Assembly: GCA_031265355.1 (NCBI GenBank)
Contig: JAISCT010000030.1
Location: forward strand, 1-64,000
Source of the DNA: Oscillospiraceae bacterium
GTDB lineage: Bacteria > Bacillota > Clostridia > Oscillospirales > UBA929
Direction of reading: 5' to 3'
Length of the DNA stretch: 64,000 nucleotides
Shown piece after piece: positions 42,301-50,161 of the stretch; position 1 is the stretch's first letter; every line of letters begins with the position of its first letter. A program made the translations under genes and the position numbers. The notes beneath the pieces are model-generated. The model was given only the letters and a program-made list of their open reading frames with translations. It was not told where the DNA came from and did not search any database.

Positions 42301-44968
42301 TCGTATAACCGTTATTCACATGGTTATAGTTGTACATAGTCACCTTTGGGCGAGACCGATCTGCGGCATTGTGTACCAGCGTTTTTCCCTCCGTTTTTAC
42401 TGTTACGCCTGCCAGATTCTTCGAAATTGCATATATCTTATGATACGAAAAGGCATAAGGCTTATACAGTTCCACGGACGCGTGCCATTCCCCGATACTG
42501 TTGGAAACCGCTTGCCCAACCACTGCGCCGCTGTCGTAAATGGTTATATTCGCGTTTGCGTGTGCGGTGCCACTGACATTCACTTGCGTGTGCGGGGATG
42601 ATCGTGGAACATTTATTTCCAATTCATTGACCGTAACAGTCGACTGCCCCAACGGCTGTATCACGGGACCATCCTCGTTTCGGAAGGACAGATAGGCTGT
42701 AAGAAACGATTTGCCAGGCAGGGATGGCGTCGCGCAAAACCATAGAACGGCGTTCGGTCGTCCCGGGACCACAGTGAGTACCCGATTCACGTATGTATAG
42801 GGTGCGGCACGCCCGTCCAGAGTTACACTGTCGGCAATCAAATCCAATCCAGCCGGGAATTCCACCGTCAATGTCTCGCCGGAGACCATGTGCTTTTCAT
42901 CCAATTCATAGGACAGACGATACGAAGCGAACGCGCTCATACTGACCGCCTGTTTGGCAGCCGAGAATTGGGCGGTTTTGGTATAGAACAGCTTTTCTCG
43001 ATCCAGAATCGGTATGATAATATCACCCAAATCGGTGATTACGCCATTTGCAATGCTGACCGTGACCGAAGTATAATCCACCTCGGGCTCCAATCCCAAC
43101 TCCGCCAATTTTTCGATATGCAAAACCTTCATAAGCAACGGCGTTTTGTCCATGAACACGACTGAATAATCACCTTCGACCAGTGGTTCACTTTGTGTCA
43201 TACTGGAACAGAAAACACTTGTTACATATATACCTGTAGCGCCAAATACCATCGCCAAGCCGTCTCTGGCCATAGCTGTGAAGTGTCCGTTGTCGACAAA
43301 ACTGATGTCAGCGGTTCCATTCAATTCATCGTCAAGTGAAATGCGCACCGGCAAAGCGCTCATCAGGCCATTGCTGTCGATGACCGAGATTTCAATTTCG
43401 TCTCCCGGATTCATTTCTCCGTCGAGTACGATATACGGGTATTGTATCGCAGCCAGTTCATTGGCTCTGTTTTGCGTGACATTGAACAGGGAGAAGGCCA
43501 ATCCGTCAAAGGAATAGATTCCATATTCCTGGCCAGTCTCTCCGAGAGGAGCCGCGCCATGCTCGGTCATGAAAATAGTGATTTTTTTGTTCTTCAATTG
43601 CTGCAAAGCCACCGCGCCCAAATCCACAGTGTTCGGCGCGTCATCCGCGATCACTCGATTCAGTATTTTGTCGATATAGCCGTTTGCCGAAATGCTAACG
43701 CTTGTCTCTGTATTGAGAATACTGGCGGTAAAAAAACCGTCGTTTCCACTGTAGACGGTTTGCATAATGGTAAATTGACCGTTGGGGTATTGCGTCACGC
43801 GCACTGCCGCACCGGAGATGGGATCGCCCGTTATATCGGTCACCCGTCCGGTCAGTGTCACGGTCGGGATTCTTTGGAGTGTCACCGCCACTGTGTCGTC
43901 GCCACTCAAATCCAGCGGAACGCGACCCGGTTGCACATAAGCACAGCCCAGCCCTTCCGCGAGGATCACCTCATAATCATACTCTTTTTCTGTCAAATTG
44001 AGATAAACAGAACTCCCAGTTGCAATGACGGCAGGGTGTCCTCGTTCATACCAGTTGATGTTGAACCCATCGGCAAGCGCAGTGCCCCTTTCATCATTTA
44101 CAGCCAGCATTATCCTCGTCGTGGGGGAAGCATATATATAGGGCAACCCCCGTCCTATTGCATATTCCTCAGCGTAGGATCCCGGGAAAACACGCAAGGT
44201 AAAATCAGACAGGATTACACCGTAATTCGACTCAAAAGCTGACGGAGATATCCAAGTCACCGTTTCCGGAATAGTTAGTTCTCGCAAATCCCAGCACTGC
44301 CAAAAAGCATACTGTCCGATACCGGTCACCGAAGAGGGAATTTGTACATCGTGAAGTTTCCCGCAACCTTGAAAGAGGCTGGGCGGTATGTAAGGGACAC
44401 CTTCTTCCAGAACGGCACTTTCCAGATTGAATGTCCCGAGAAACGCGCTGATACCCTCCCATGCAGCCCAGTTGCGAATACTGCCGGGGATGACAATGTT
44501 TTTAAGTCCGCTGTTTCCGAAGGCCCAATACGCTATTACTTCTATACTGTCCGGGAAGGCAATTTCAGTAAGTTCCGTACAGCTGGTAAAAGCGTATTCC
44601 CCGATCGATTTTAGGCCGTTCGGCAAGTTGATCTCGGTCAGCGCGCCGCAATCGCTAAAAGCTCCGTCTCCGATGGTTACCAAACTGTCTGGTATAGTCA
44701 CACTCAAGAGTCCGGTGCAACCGGAAAATGCACCTTTACCGATTGAGGTGACGACGCTGCCGTTCAATGCAGCAGGGATGACGATATCCCCTGTCGGATT
44801 TACCGCGCCGGTGACGGTCACAGTACCGTCGGCATTTTCTTCCCAGTAAAAACCGTTCGTCTCTCCGTTCGCACCAACCGCATCTACCGGCAGCCACACC
44901 GACATCAGCGTGGCTATCAGAAGAACACTGAGAACTTTTGTAAGTCCAAACCTTTTCACCGTCGTCAT
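39311..44968 (-). CDS. Giant SLH surface protein with BspA-like leucine-rich repeats
   Basis: A 1885-residue exported protein. A signal peptide covers about residues 1-32. BspA/LRR_5 repeats run over about residues 55-260 (SIGKGAFSGCTGLLSVTIP and relatives). A carboxypeptidase-regulatory-like segment (GRVTDITGDPISGAAVRV) lies near residue 370, then long beta-rich regions and a hydrophobic Gly/Ile/Val stretch near residue 1210. An InlB B-repeat-like domain (YTVTFDPNGGV, GYTFNGWDTSFD) comes near residue 1620, and three SLH domains end the protein. SLH anchors it to the cell wall; BspA and InlB-type repeats suggest adhesion. The start lacks a strong ribosome binding site. Confidence 0.87.
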   Translation of the reverse strand: MTTVKRFGLTKVLSVLLIATLMSVWLPVDAVGANGETNGFYWEENADGTVTVTGAVNPTGDIVIPAALNGSVVTSIGKGAFSGCTGLLSVTIPDSLVTIGDGAFSDCGALTEINLPNGLKSIGEYAFTSCTELTEIAFPDSIEVIAYWAFGNSGLKNIVIPGSIRNWAAWEGISAFLGTFNLESAVLEEGVPYIPPSLFQGCGKLHDVQIPSSVTGIGQYAFWQCWDLRELTIPETVTWISPSAFESNYGVILSDFTLRVFPGSYAEEYAIGRGLPYIYASPTTRIMLAVNDERGTALADGFNINWYERGHPAVIATGSSVYLNLTEKEYDYEVILAEGLGCAYVQPGRVPLDLSGDDTVAVTLQRIPTVTLTGRVTDITGDPISGAAVRVTQYPNGQFTIMQTVYSGNDGFFTASILNTETSVSISANGYIDKILNRVIADDAPNTVDLGAVALQQLKNKKITIFMTEHGAAPLGETGQEYGIYSFDGLAFSLFNVTQNRANELAAIQYPYIVLDGEMNPGDEIEISVIDSNGLMSALPVRISLDDELNGTADISFVDNGHFTAMARDGLAMVFGATGIYVTSVFCSSMTQSEPLVEGDYSVVFMDKTPLLMKVLHIEKLAELGLEPEVDYTSVTVSIANGVITDLGDIIIPILDREKLFYTKTAQFSAAKQAVSMSAFASYRLSYELDEKHMVSGETLTVEFPAGLDLIADSVTLDGRAAPYTYVNRVLTVVPGRPNAVLWFCATPSLPGKSFLTAYLSFRNEDGPVIQPLGQSTVTVNELEINVPRSSPHTQVNVSGTAHANANITIYDSGAVVGQAVSNSIGEWHASVELYKPYAFSYHKIYAISKNLAGVTVKTEGKTLVHNAADRSRPKVTMYNYNHVNNGYTIIDYDNPTGKRPIYFYWPGYDTFTFVAQFEDPDTVNGDVSIWATGFDSVKRNVPLTYDANKKVWIGTADFDINSSPQSVGVTYAGAPAEVLYDRQQFDDMKIDIENALAGLEIDSDELRADLAAAGIDMSIIKETLVEQNNGLLGDYITRMDYNDGTENAALYYQLSVSAFSGTVSNLPGEGYDCVSGTDDSEMYVKNLETDSEILTYIVDTVKRTLTVSGVTVYNPVMPIAARRMSDIPIGSTIKTIIENLLTVVPRFGPIFSAISTVGSAIDVVEFQKQRNDVKTMIENDCCISDIVRTDCLQQLFGLWWKGTLIGGESIIIGGESTVIGAICVIGAVPVTASVIVISSLLVVSGIALGLAQSSLLSKLNAIKARAIWDGLGLNGICCTSACCGPDDPDDEQETDRGLDPSGYVYEAVPSNRLEGVTATVYYKPMNAAPSDTGELWDAGDYWQENPLTTNAEGQYAWDVPWGLWQVRFAKDGYELEESGWLPVPPPQLDVNIGMVSHAAPTVANAKGYEDYIEIAFDKYMNIDTLTAEDIALTGYGGDFTVNFPDAEQDPLNPHKIFVRIVRVIPSGGKFTMGGIIGLTVGTTAQSYAGVRLENTYQANVTIVPEPKGINTLEAISLNYGQTRSVDVSIFPTQAGANKKIIAVSTSPFIATVSRSAVTDENGVAAFSVSGELSGVAEIIFKVEDTQLTKTMTLSVGLPGETVAESYTVTFDPNGGVRTGGGALTQMVLVGGAAVAPIVSRNGYTFNGWDTSFDSVTDDIAVTARWAYDGGDRSPNPSTGKTVPNPKPSLAGDWENPYVDVVDTDWFYEAVQFISKRGLMIGTAAEKFSPGVTMSRAMLVTALYRLEDEPEVSGDISFADVKTDGWYSRAILWANQNKIVLGYSNGKFGLDDPITREQAVTIFYRYAEFKGLDISVSADLSKYTDMNNISDWALGAMKWAVAIGLIEGRADTTTVPQGTSTRAELAMIFKGYIEDFLGEGGEEDE

Positions 44969-45170
44969 CTTCTTTCAGTCAATTAAGTTATTAAAAGTAT
45001 TTTATCGCAATTGACAGTGAAGTGCAAGCCTCCGTTGAAAGAAAAAATACAATCGCCTTAGCAGCCCCTTATCCAAATCTATTATTCGAGTTTTTTGCTG
45101 GCTTTTGCCCGTAATTCCCCACCCTGTCCAGGACATCGGCTTCAAAAAAATCCCGCTTTGAAGCCACCCC
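44969..45170. other. Spacer before the SLH gene
   Basis: No gene seen. It contains a small inverted repeat (GGCTTC and GAAGCC, about 45138-45164) and the presumed promoter region of the giant SLH gene on the minus strand, where I could not fix a convincing -35/-10 pair. Confidence 0.4.
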
Positions 45171-45217
45171 AAAAACAGGCCCCCGGCCCGCCTTCTCAAA
45201 GACGGACTGGGGGCCTG
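45171..45217 (-). terminator. Terminator of the TasA-like operon, copy 2 of a duplicated element
   Basis: AAAAACAGGCCCCC at 45171-45184 pairs with GGGGGCCTG (45209-45217); on the minus strand the stem is followed by TTTTTGGGG. The interior is almost identical to the terminator at 37693. Confidence 0.82.
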
Positions 45218-45272
45218 CTGTTATGGTTCGATGCTTGAATGAAAAAATTCCGGTGTGACGCCTTGGGGGGTC

Positions 45273-46157
45273 TTAGGCGCCTCCGACCCATCCGCTCTTT
45301 TCTTGAAAACTGTGCTCCAACACGAGGGGCAGATTTATTGTGCCTGCCCCTGTGCCTTGGAGCGTCACTTTATAGATGTGCTCTGCCCGCGCGGCAATGT
45401 CCTGGTCTTGGATCAAATATGCATCATCCGCCGGACAGGACGCCACAGGCGTGTCGCCCTGCGCCTCTACGCTGGCGATTTCTATACCGCCTGGCAGGCC
45501 TTCGCCAAACCGCAGTGAATACCGAAACGGCACATTGGCCCCCTCGCCGTTCTTGATCCTGACGAAGAAGACGACCTTATAGTCGAGAGTCTGCGGGCCA
45601 AACCGCACGGGAGGGGCTTCGTTGGGGTCCGCTCCGGTTTCGTTTTCCGCGGTTTCCTTCTCCTTTGCCGCTTCGTCATCTCGGCTGGCTGGAGTATCTT
45701 GGGTGTCCTGCGAATCTTCCGGTGATCCTTGGGCTGTATCACTCTCCGGTGCGAGCTCAGTCTCCGGACCGTCCTGGGGGTCCGGTGCCTCCTCCGAGTC
45801 CTGCATGGGCGCCTGCGCAGGGGGCGGGATTGGCATGGCGCTCTGTCCGGCAGAGCCGGCTGATTCTTCAATCTCCACAAACGTCACGGAAATCTGACCG
45901 GAGATCTGGCCGTCTTCGCTGCCGAATGTAAGGGGAGCCCACTCCTCTCCACCTTCCAGCGGCTGCCAAAATAGATGGGCGTCATATGTGCCGGCCCGGA
46001 TGATGTTGTTGCTGATCGTCACGCTGGTTGAGAGCGCGGCCAGTGCCGAGAGGTGATAGAGGCACAGCGCGGCGGCCAGCAGCGCGGACCCACGGACGAG
46101 CCGGCCACGCCAGCCGCCGAGCAACCCGGAAACGCGATGTTGTCGATCTTCGTACAT
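45273..46157 (-). CDS. Acidic exported protein, last gene of the SipW/TasA-like operon
   Basis: A 294-residue protein not assigned to a named family. It has an N-terminal basic/hydrophobic segment (SALLAAALCLYHLSALA) followed by STSVTISNNIIRAGTYDAHL, closely resembling the region just after the SipW-type signals of the TasA-like proteins. The middle (about residues 105-190) is a Pro/Glu/Asp/Ser-rich acidic linker. The C-terminal part is beta-rich. AAGGTGG precedes ATG 46157. It is probably another SipW substrate and matrix component; function is inferred from context. A MITE separates it from sipW. Confidence 0.65.
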   Translation of the reverse strand: MYEDRQHRVSGLLGGWRGRLVRGSALLAAALCLYHLSALAALSTSVTISNNIIRAGTYDAHLFWQPLEGGEEWAPLTFGSEDGQISGQISVTFVEIEESAGSAGQSAMPIPPPAQAPMQDSEEAPDPQDGPETELAPESDTAQGSPEDSQDTQDTPASRDDEAAKEKETAENETGADPNEAPPVRFGPQTLDYKVVFFVRIKNGEGANVPFRYSLRFGEGLPGGIEIASVEAQGDTPVASCPADDAYLIQDQDIAARAEHIYKVTLQGTGAGTINLPLVLEHSFQEKSGWVGGA

Positions 46158-46224
46158 GGGTACCCACCTTCTTCGCTGAATATCCGCGCGCCGTGCGCGC
46201 GTTCGACGGCGTCTGCGCCGCTAA

Positions 46225-46381
46225 GGGTCTGTCGGAAAATAAAGTGTGCAGTTGGCGCAGCAAGTTTGTGTCCCGGCAAGGCACCGGGTTCCGCGAATAC
46301 TTGTAGTATTCAAGGGTTCCGGCAACGCGGCCGGGGCGCAAAAGGGCAAGTCAAATGTACAGGTTATTTTTCGACAGACCC
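46225..46381 (-). mobile_element. 157-bp MITE, copy 2 (IS5-like ends)
   Basis: Reverse-oriented copy of the 9238-9394 element, identical at 153 of 157 positions. It is flanked by direct TAA repeats (46222-46224 and 46382-46384), a 3-bp target duplication. It lies inside the TasA-like operon between sipW and the acidic protein gene. Confidence 0.9.
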
Positions 46382-46406
46382 TAAGGAGGACCTTTGGGCA
46401 GTTCCT

Positions 46407-47177
46407 CTACGTTTGGGCCACAGGCTGCGCGCCTGTCGCCGGCGCGTTCGGCGGCGTCTCATGGGAGTCGCCGCACGGCGGAAGCCAGTTTGCCTCTGCT
46501 TCCGCTTCGAGAGGGAGACCGAGCTCCTGCATCTTTGCCCGGACACGGGCCAATTCTTCCTGTGCCTGGGCGGCCTTCTCCCGCTCGATTTCCAGTACCC
46601 GCTCCTGTGCGTCGTACGCCTCGCGGCGCTCCGCCCGGTAGGCGCGCAGCAGGCCGAGGAAGTGCGCGCCCATCAGGAGGATCATCAGCAAAAACGGCAG
46701 CAGTACGAGCGTGGCGTACCCCGCGGGGGTGTGGAAGTAATCGACGAGATGCCCGGCCTTGGGGATCCGAAACCGGTAGGCGCCGAGCACATTGGCGGCG
46801 GGCGCCGGTATCTCGTCGGGTGACTCGCTCGCGATGCCGTAGGTGTCAAAGGCGAGCGCGCCCGTGTCGGTGGCCGTGAGTGCCGAGATCTTGTGCGTCA
46901 CCACCAGGCCGTAAAACTGCGGGTCGACGGACCGGAACGTGATGATATCGCCCGCGCGCAGCGTCTCGGGGTTCACCGTCTGAGAGACGACGATGTCGCC
47001 GGCGTCGAAGACGCCTGTCATCGAGTCGGAGAGCACGGCGTAAAACTGAAACCCGAACACCCCCGTCTCTCGATTCAGCCCAACGGCCGACAACGCGGCC
47101 AACACCAGCATGGTGCAGGAAAACACCGTCAGCAGGAGCACAAACACCCTGCGCACCGTGGACAACACTTTTTTCAT
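46407..47177 (-). CDS. SipW-type signal peptidase I
   Basis: A 256-residue membrane signal peptidase of the archaeal/ER (SipW) type. The nucleophile serine lies in VLSDSMTGVFDAGDIVV, and the partner is the His of GLVVTHKIS rather than a lysine, the mark of SipW-like enzymes. N- and C-terminal membrane segments flank the catalytic domain. A coiled-coil Glu/Ala/Arg-rich tail (about residues 185-225) is unusual. AAGGAG is six bases before ATG 47177. It should cleave the special signals of the three TasA-like proteins. Confidence 0.88.
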   Translation of the reverse strand: MKKVLSTVRRVFVLLLTVFSCTMLVLAALSAVGLNRETGVFGFQFYAVLSDSMTGVFDAGDIVVSQTVNPETLRAGDIITFRSVDPQFYGLVVTHKISALTATDTGALAFDTYGIASESPDEIPAPAANVLGAYRFRIPKAGHLVDYFHTPAGYATLVLLPFLLMILLMGAHFLGLLRAYRAERREAYDAQERVLEIEREKAAQAQEELARVRAKMQELGLPLEAEAEANWLPPCGDSHETPPNAPATGAQPVAQT

Positions 47178-47194
47178 GCCATTCTCCTTATGCC

Positions 47195-47266
47195 TAACGT
47201 GGGTTGCACCTGCAACCCACAACCTCAATTCTTGTTTTTTGTTGCCGCTTCGCGGCAACAAGGTAA
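47195..47266 (+). repeat. 73-bp double-hairpin repeat, copy 2
   Basis: Same element as at 5653, here antisense to the surrounding genes, filling the gap between the third TasA-like gene and sipW. The 3' end reads GGTAATA instead of GGTACTA. Confidence 0.9.
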
Positions 47267-47348
47267 TAAAAGACTCCAAAAGGCGCGGACCGCCGTGCCC
47301 TTTGGAGTCTCCCTCTCCTGCCGGCGGAGAGGGAGACCGGTGATACAC

Positions 47349-48044
47349 TCACGCAAGCGCGTCGGGGTCTTCGTCGGCGATGGCCTGTATGGCGGTCACC
47401 GCGAGATCGGCCTTGATCATCACACCCCGGTACGAGTTCCCGGCACCCGGGCACATCATATAGTCCAGCCGGTAGATGATCTCGCTCGGTTCGAGAGCAA
47501 ACTGCGGCCACCCGCCTCCGGGCACGGCGGTGCGGAGCACCTGGCTGCCAATCGCCGGGTCCTTCGGAAAGACCTGCCACGCGGGCGGTATGGTCGGCGC
47601 CGCCGGCGTCAGGTTGGCCGGCAGGTCGCTGATGTCCTCTCTGTCCACCGGAGTCAGCCGGTAGCGCAGGGTCTCCCACAGATTGACCTCGCCCGCCACA
47701 GAAAAGCGGAGGCCAAGAGCGAACTTGAGATCCAGCGACCCGAGGTTTGTGACCTTGATATACTTGGTGCCCCACCGGCCCGGCTCAAAGCTGTCTTCTG
47801 TGATGAGCGGGAGGTCGGAGATGCCAAGGTTGTTGGTCTCCCGATCGATCCCGCCGAGCGGCTGCCCTTCGGCGTCGTACCCCAGAACCTGAACGCGCAG
47901 ATGGCCCATCTGTGCGGTGTTTCCGTCCCCGGGGAATACCGAGGTGAACCATGACAGCGTCATCCCCGTGAAGAGGGCCAGGACGAACAGCAGCGCCAGT
48001 CCACTTGCCACCAGGGGATTTTTGGTCTTTTTTTTCTTCCTCAT
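47349..48044 (-). CDS. TasA-like SipW-dependent exported protein, short form
   Basis: A 231-residue protein. The N-terminal SipW-type signal (KNPLVASGLALLFVLALF, then GMTLSWFTS) is followed by a camelysin/TasA-like beta-sandwich with FEPGRWGTKYIKVTNLGSLD and YRLDYMMCPGAGNSY. It shares these blocks with the two proteins encoded upstream. TasA family proteins assemble extracellular fibres in Bacillus biofilms. This copy has only the head domain. Confidence 0.8.
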   Translation of the reverse strand: MRKKKKTKNPLVASGLALLFVLALFTGMTLSWFTSVFPGDGNTAQMGHLRVQVLGYDAEGQPLGGIDRETNNLGISDLPLITEDSFEPGRWGTKYIKVTNLGSLDLKFALGLRFSVAGEVNLWETLRYRLTPVDREDISDLPANLTPAAPTIPPAWQVFPKDPAIGSQVLRTAVPGGGWPQFALEPSEIIYRLDYMMCPGAGNSYRGVMIKADLAVTAIQAIADEDPDALA

Positions 48045-48103
48045 ACTGCGTCCTCTTCTTAACAGAGTCGCCGGTCCCCGCCGGTCGCACGGGGGACGTC
48101 AGA

Positions 48104-48138
48104 TCCCCCGGCGGGCGCACAACGCACCCGCCGGGGGA
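48104..48138. other. GC-rich intergenic hairpin in the TasA-like operon
   Basis: TCCCCCGGCGGG pairs with CCCGCCGGGGGA around a short centre. A sister hairpin lies at 50083. No T-run follows, so RNA stability or processing is likelier than termination. Confidence 0.6.
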
Positions 48139-48167
48139 TGCGTGGTTATAAGTGGATGTGTCGCAGG

Positions 48168-50009
48168 TCAGCCGAGCGATGTGATGGTGACACTCTGCGC
48201 CGTACCGTTCACAGATACCTGATTGTTGTCGCTGCTGTTGGAATACCAGAATCGCTCAGGCACCGTGTTCTCGATCGTGCAGCCGTCAAAACGAACGATA
48301 TTTTCTTCGGAGTGTCTCACCGTAGATACGGCGATCTGCTTCTCGTCGGCCGCTTTGAAACGGCAGCCTTCGAAGTGCAGTTTGTTGTCATCGGCGTTGA
48401 GACCGTTACGCCAGTCACCGTCCAGAAGGAGCCATGCAAATGAGAGCTTCGTATCGTTGCCCACCGCATAAGGCGTACCGCTGGTCCCAATGAAGTCACA
48501 GTTTTGGATGTTATATGTGGCATGTCTCGATGACACTCGCATGAGCGTATAGCCTGTGAAGGTGGAATCGCGAATGGTGGCGTTGAAAAGAGTGTCTGTA
48601 CCACCAAAGTACAACGGATTCGGCGAGACAATGCTGACATTAGAGATGATCAGGCTGTATGGCTCATTGCCCGCATAACGGTGTGGCGCGTACAAAATAC
48701 CGGGCCCCTTCGGATTTACAATGTTCACGCCGGCGATGACGAATTGTTTGGTCACGTTTGTAGTGACTTCTATCACGGCTTTGGCAGCGTCTTCACTGGT
48801 TGACGTCAAGGTCACACCGTTTCCATAGATACCAGCAATGCCGCCCGCACGGGTTGGGACAAGTGCTTCTGAAACTGTAATATCGTCCGTAAGATATACG
48901 TTCTGAGAGCGCAAAGATGTGTCCTCTGAGTTGATGAGCTCCGTCAATTCTTCCGCCGACCCGACGATGTTCTTCTCGGGCACATTCACCGCGATCTGCG
49001 CGTTGTTGTGGACGACGGTGGTTCCGCTGATCCCCAAGCTCCCCGCCGTCGTGTCTGACAGACAGAATGACAGGTTGGACGGCAGGTTGATGACGGCGTT
49101 CGGCGCGTCAAAGGCAAGCTGAGCCAACGACTTGGCACGGACCGCGCCGTTTGCGATTTCCATAGCGCAGCTCTCGTCGATGTCCACCTTGATCTCATAG
49201 GCGCCCGCGTAAATCATGTGCTTGTTCAGGTCAAAGTTGAACGGCTTGTTGATGAGCAAGTTGTCGCTCAGTGTGATGTCGTTCAGGAAGATGAACGTCT
49301 GGCCGGCCGCACCGTCGGCGATCGCCTCTCTCAGATTCTCTTCGCTTCGGATGAAGACGATCGAATCGTCGTCGGCCAGGGCCTGGACGGCGGCCACCGT
49401 GAGATCGGCCTTGATCGCCATGGACTGATACGTGTTGCCGGTAAATGGGCACATCTTATAGTCGAAGCGGTAGATGAGCGTGTCTCCGACCGGGAGTTCC
49501 TGATAGCCCGTCTCCAGATAGTCCGTCTCCAGATCCTCAAACGACTTCCATAATTCATCATCCACTTCGGGCACCAGCAGCGACGCAGCCGGCAGTTCCA
49601 CTTCGGCCGGTGTCAGTTCCAGTTGATACTGCAGGATATCCTGTAGCGACGGACCATTCTCCACGGTGAAAGACACCGCGAGGCTGAACTGGAGGTCCAA
49701 AGAACCGGTGTTTTGGATCTTGACGTACTTGGTGTTCCAGAGGCCCGGTTCAAACTCGGCCTCCTCAATGAGCGGCAGCGCGGAGATGGCGAAGTCGTTT
49801 GTGGCACCGTCCGTCCCTCCGATGGGTTGTCCCTCGGCGTCGTACCCCAATACCCGGATGCTGAGGTCGCCCGCCTTGATGACATTGCCCTTGGAAGTGA
49901 CCGTCGCGGTGAACCACGCGAACGTGATGCCTGCGAAGAGGGAGAGACTCAGCAGCAGCGCCAGCCCGCTCAGCAAAAGGGAATTTTTGGTATTTTCTTT
50001 CTTCTTCAT
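48168..50009 (-). CDS. TasA-like protein fused to a probable beta-helix domain
   Basis: A 613-residue exported protein. A SipW-type signal (SLLLSGLALLLSLSLFAGIT, FAWFTATVTSKGNVIKAGD) starts the protein. The TasA-like head to about residue 210 contains FEPGLWNTKYVKIQNTGSLD and YRFDYKMCPFTGNTYQS. About 400 residues follow with regular short strands and Asn/Gly turns (FIFLNDITLSDNLLIN, NVYLTDDITVSEAL, HFEGCRFKAADEKQI), resembling right-handed beta-helix surface proteins. A fibre subunit carrying a binding or enzymatic helix is the inference. AGAGGAC precedes ATG 50009. Confidence 0.8.
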   Translation of the reverse strand: MKKKENTKNSLLLSGLALLLSLSLFAGITFAWFTATVTSKGNVIKAGDLSIRVLGYDAEGQPIGGTDGATNDFAISALPLIEEAEFEPGLWNTKYVKIQNTGSLDLQFSLAVSFTVENGPSLQDILQYQLELTPAEVELPAASLLVPEVDDELWKSFEDLETDYLETGYQELPVGDTLIYRFDYKMCPFTGNTYQSMAIKADLTVAAVQALADDDSIVFIRSEENLREAIADGAAGQTFIFLNDITLSDNLLINKPFNFDLNKHMIYAGAYEIKVDIDESCAMEIANGAVRAKSLAQLAFDAPNAVINLPSNLSFCLSDTTAGSLGISGTTVVHNNAQIAVNVPEKNIVGSAEELTELINSEDTSLRSQNVYLTDDITVSEALVPTRAGGIAGIYGNGVTLTSTSEDAAKAVIEVTTNVTKQFVIAGVNIVNPKGPGILYAPHRYAGNEPYSLIISNVSIVSPNPLYFGGTDTLFNATIRDSTFTGYTLMRVSSRHATYNIQNCDFIGTSGTPYAVGNDTKLSFAWLLLDGDWRNGLNADDNKLHFEGCRFKAADEKQIAVSTVRHSEENIVRFDGCTIENTVPERFWYSNSSDNNQVSVNGTAQSVTITSLG

Positions 50010-50082
50010 GTAGTGTCCTCTTCTCCTGCAGGCGTCGCCGCCTCCCGATCCCGGCGAGGGGCGTCAGCGGCGGGACGCCAGG

Positions 50083-50115
50083 CCCCCGGCGGGCACGCGG
50101 AGCGCCCGCCGGGGG
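50083..50115. other. GC-rich intergenic hairpin in the TasA-like operon
   Basis: CCCCCGGCGGGC (50083-50094) pairs perfectly with GCCCGCCGGGGG (50104-50115) over a 9-base loop. It matches the hairpin at 48104 and sits at the same place between TasA-like genes. Confidence 0.65.
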
Positions 50116-50161
50116 ATGACTGTGCGTGATGGCTCATCGGTGATAGCCGATGGGTTGGTTT

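Noticed and set aside
47178..47348. Upstream extension of the signal peptidase frame
   Set aside because: It translates the 73-bp repeat; AAGGAG before ATG 47177 and the membrane helix fix the start.
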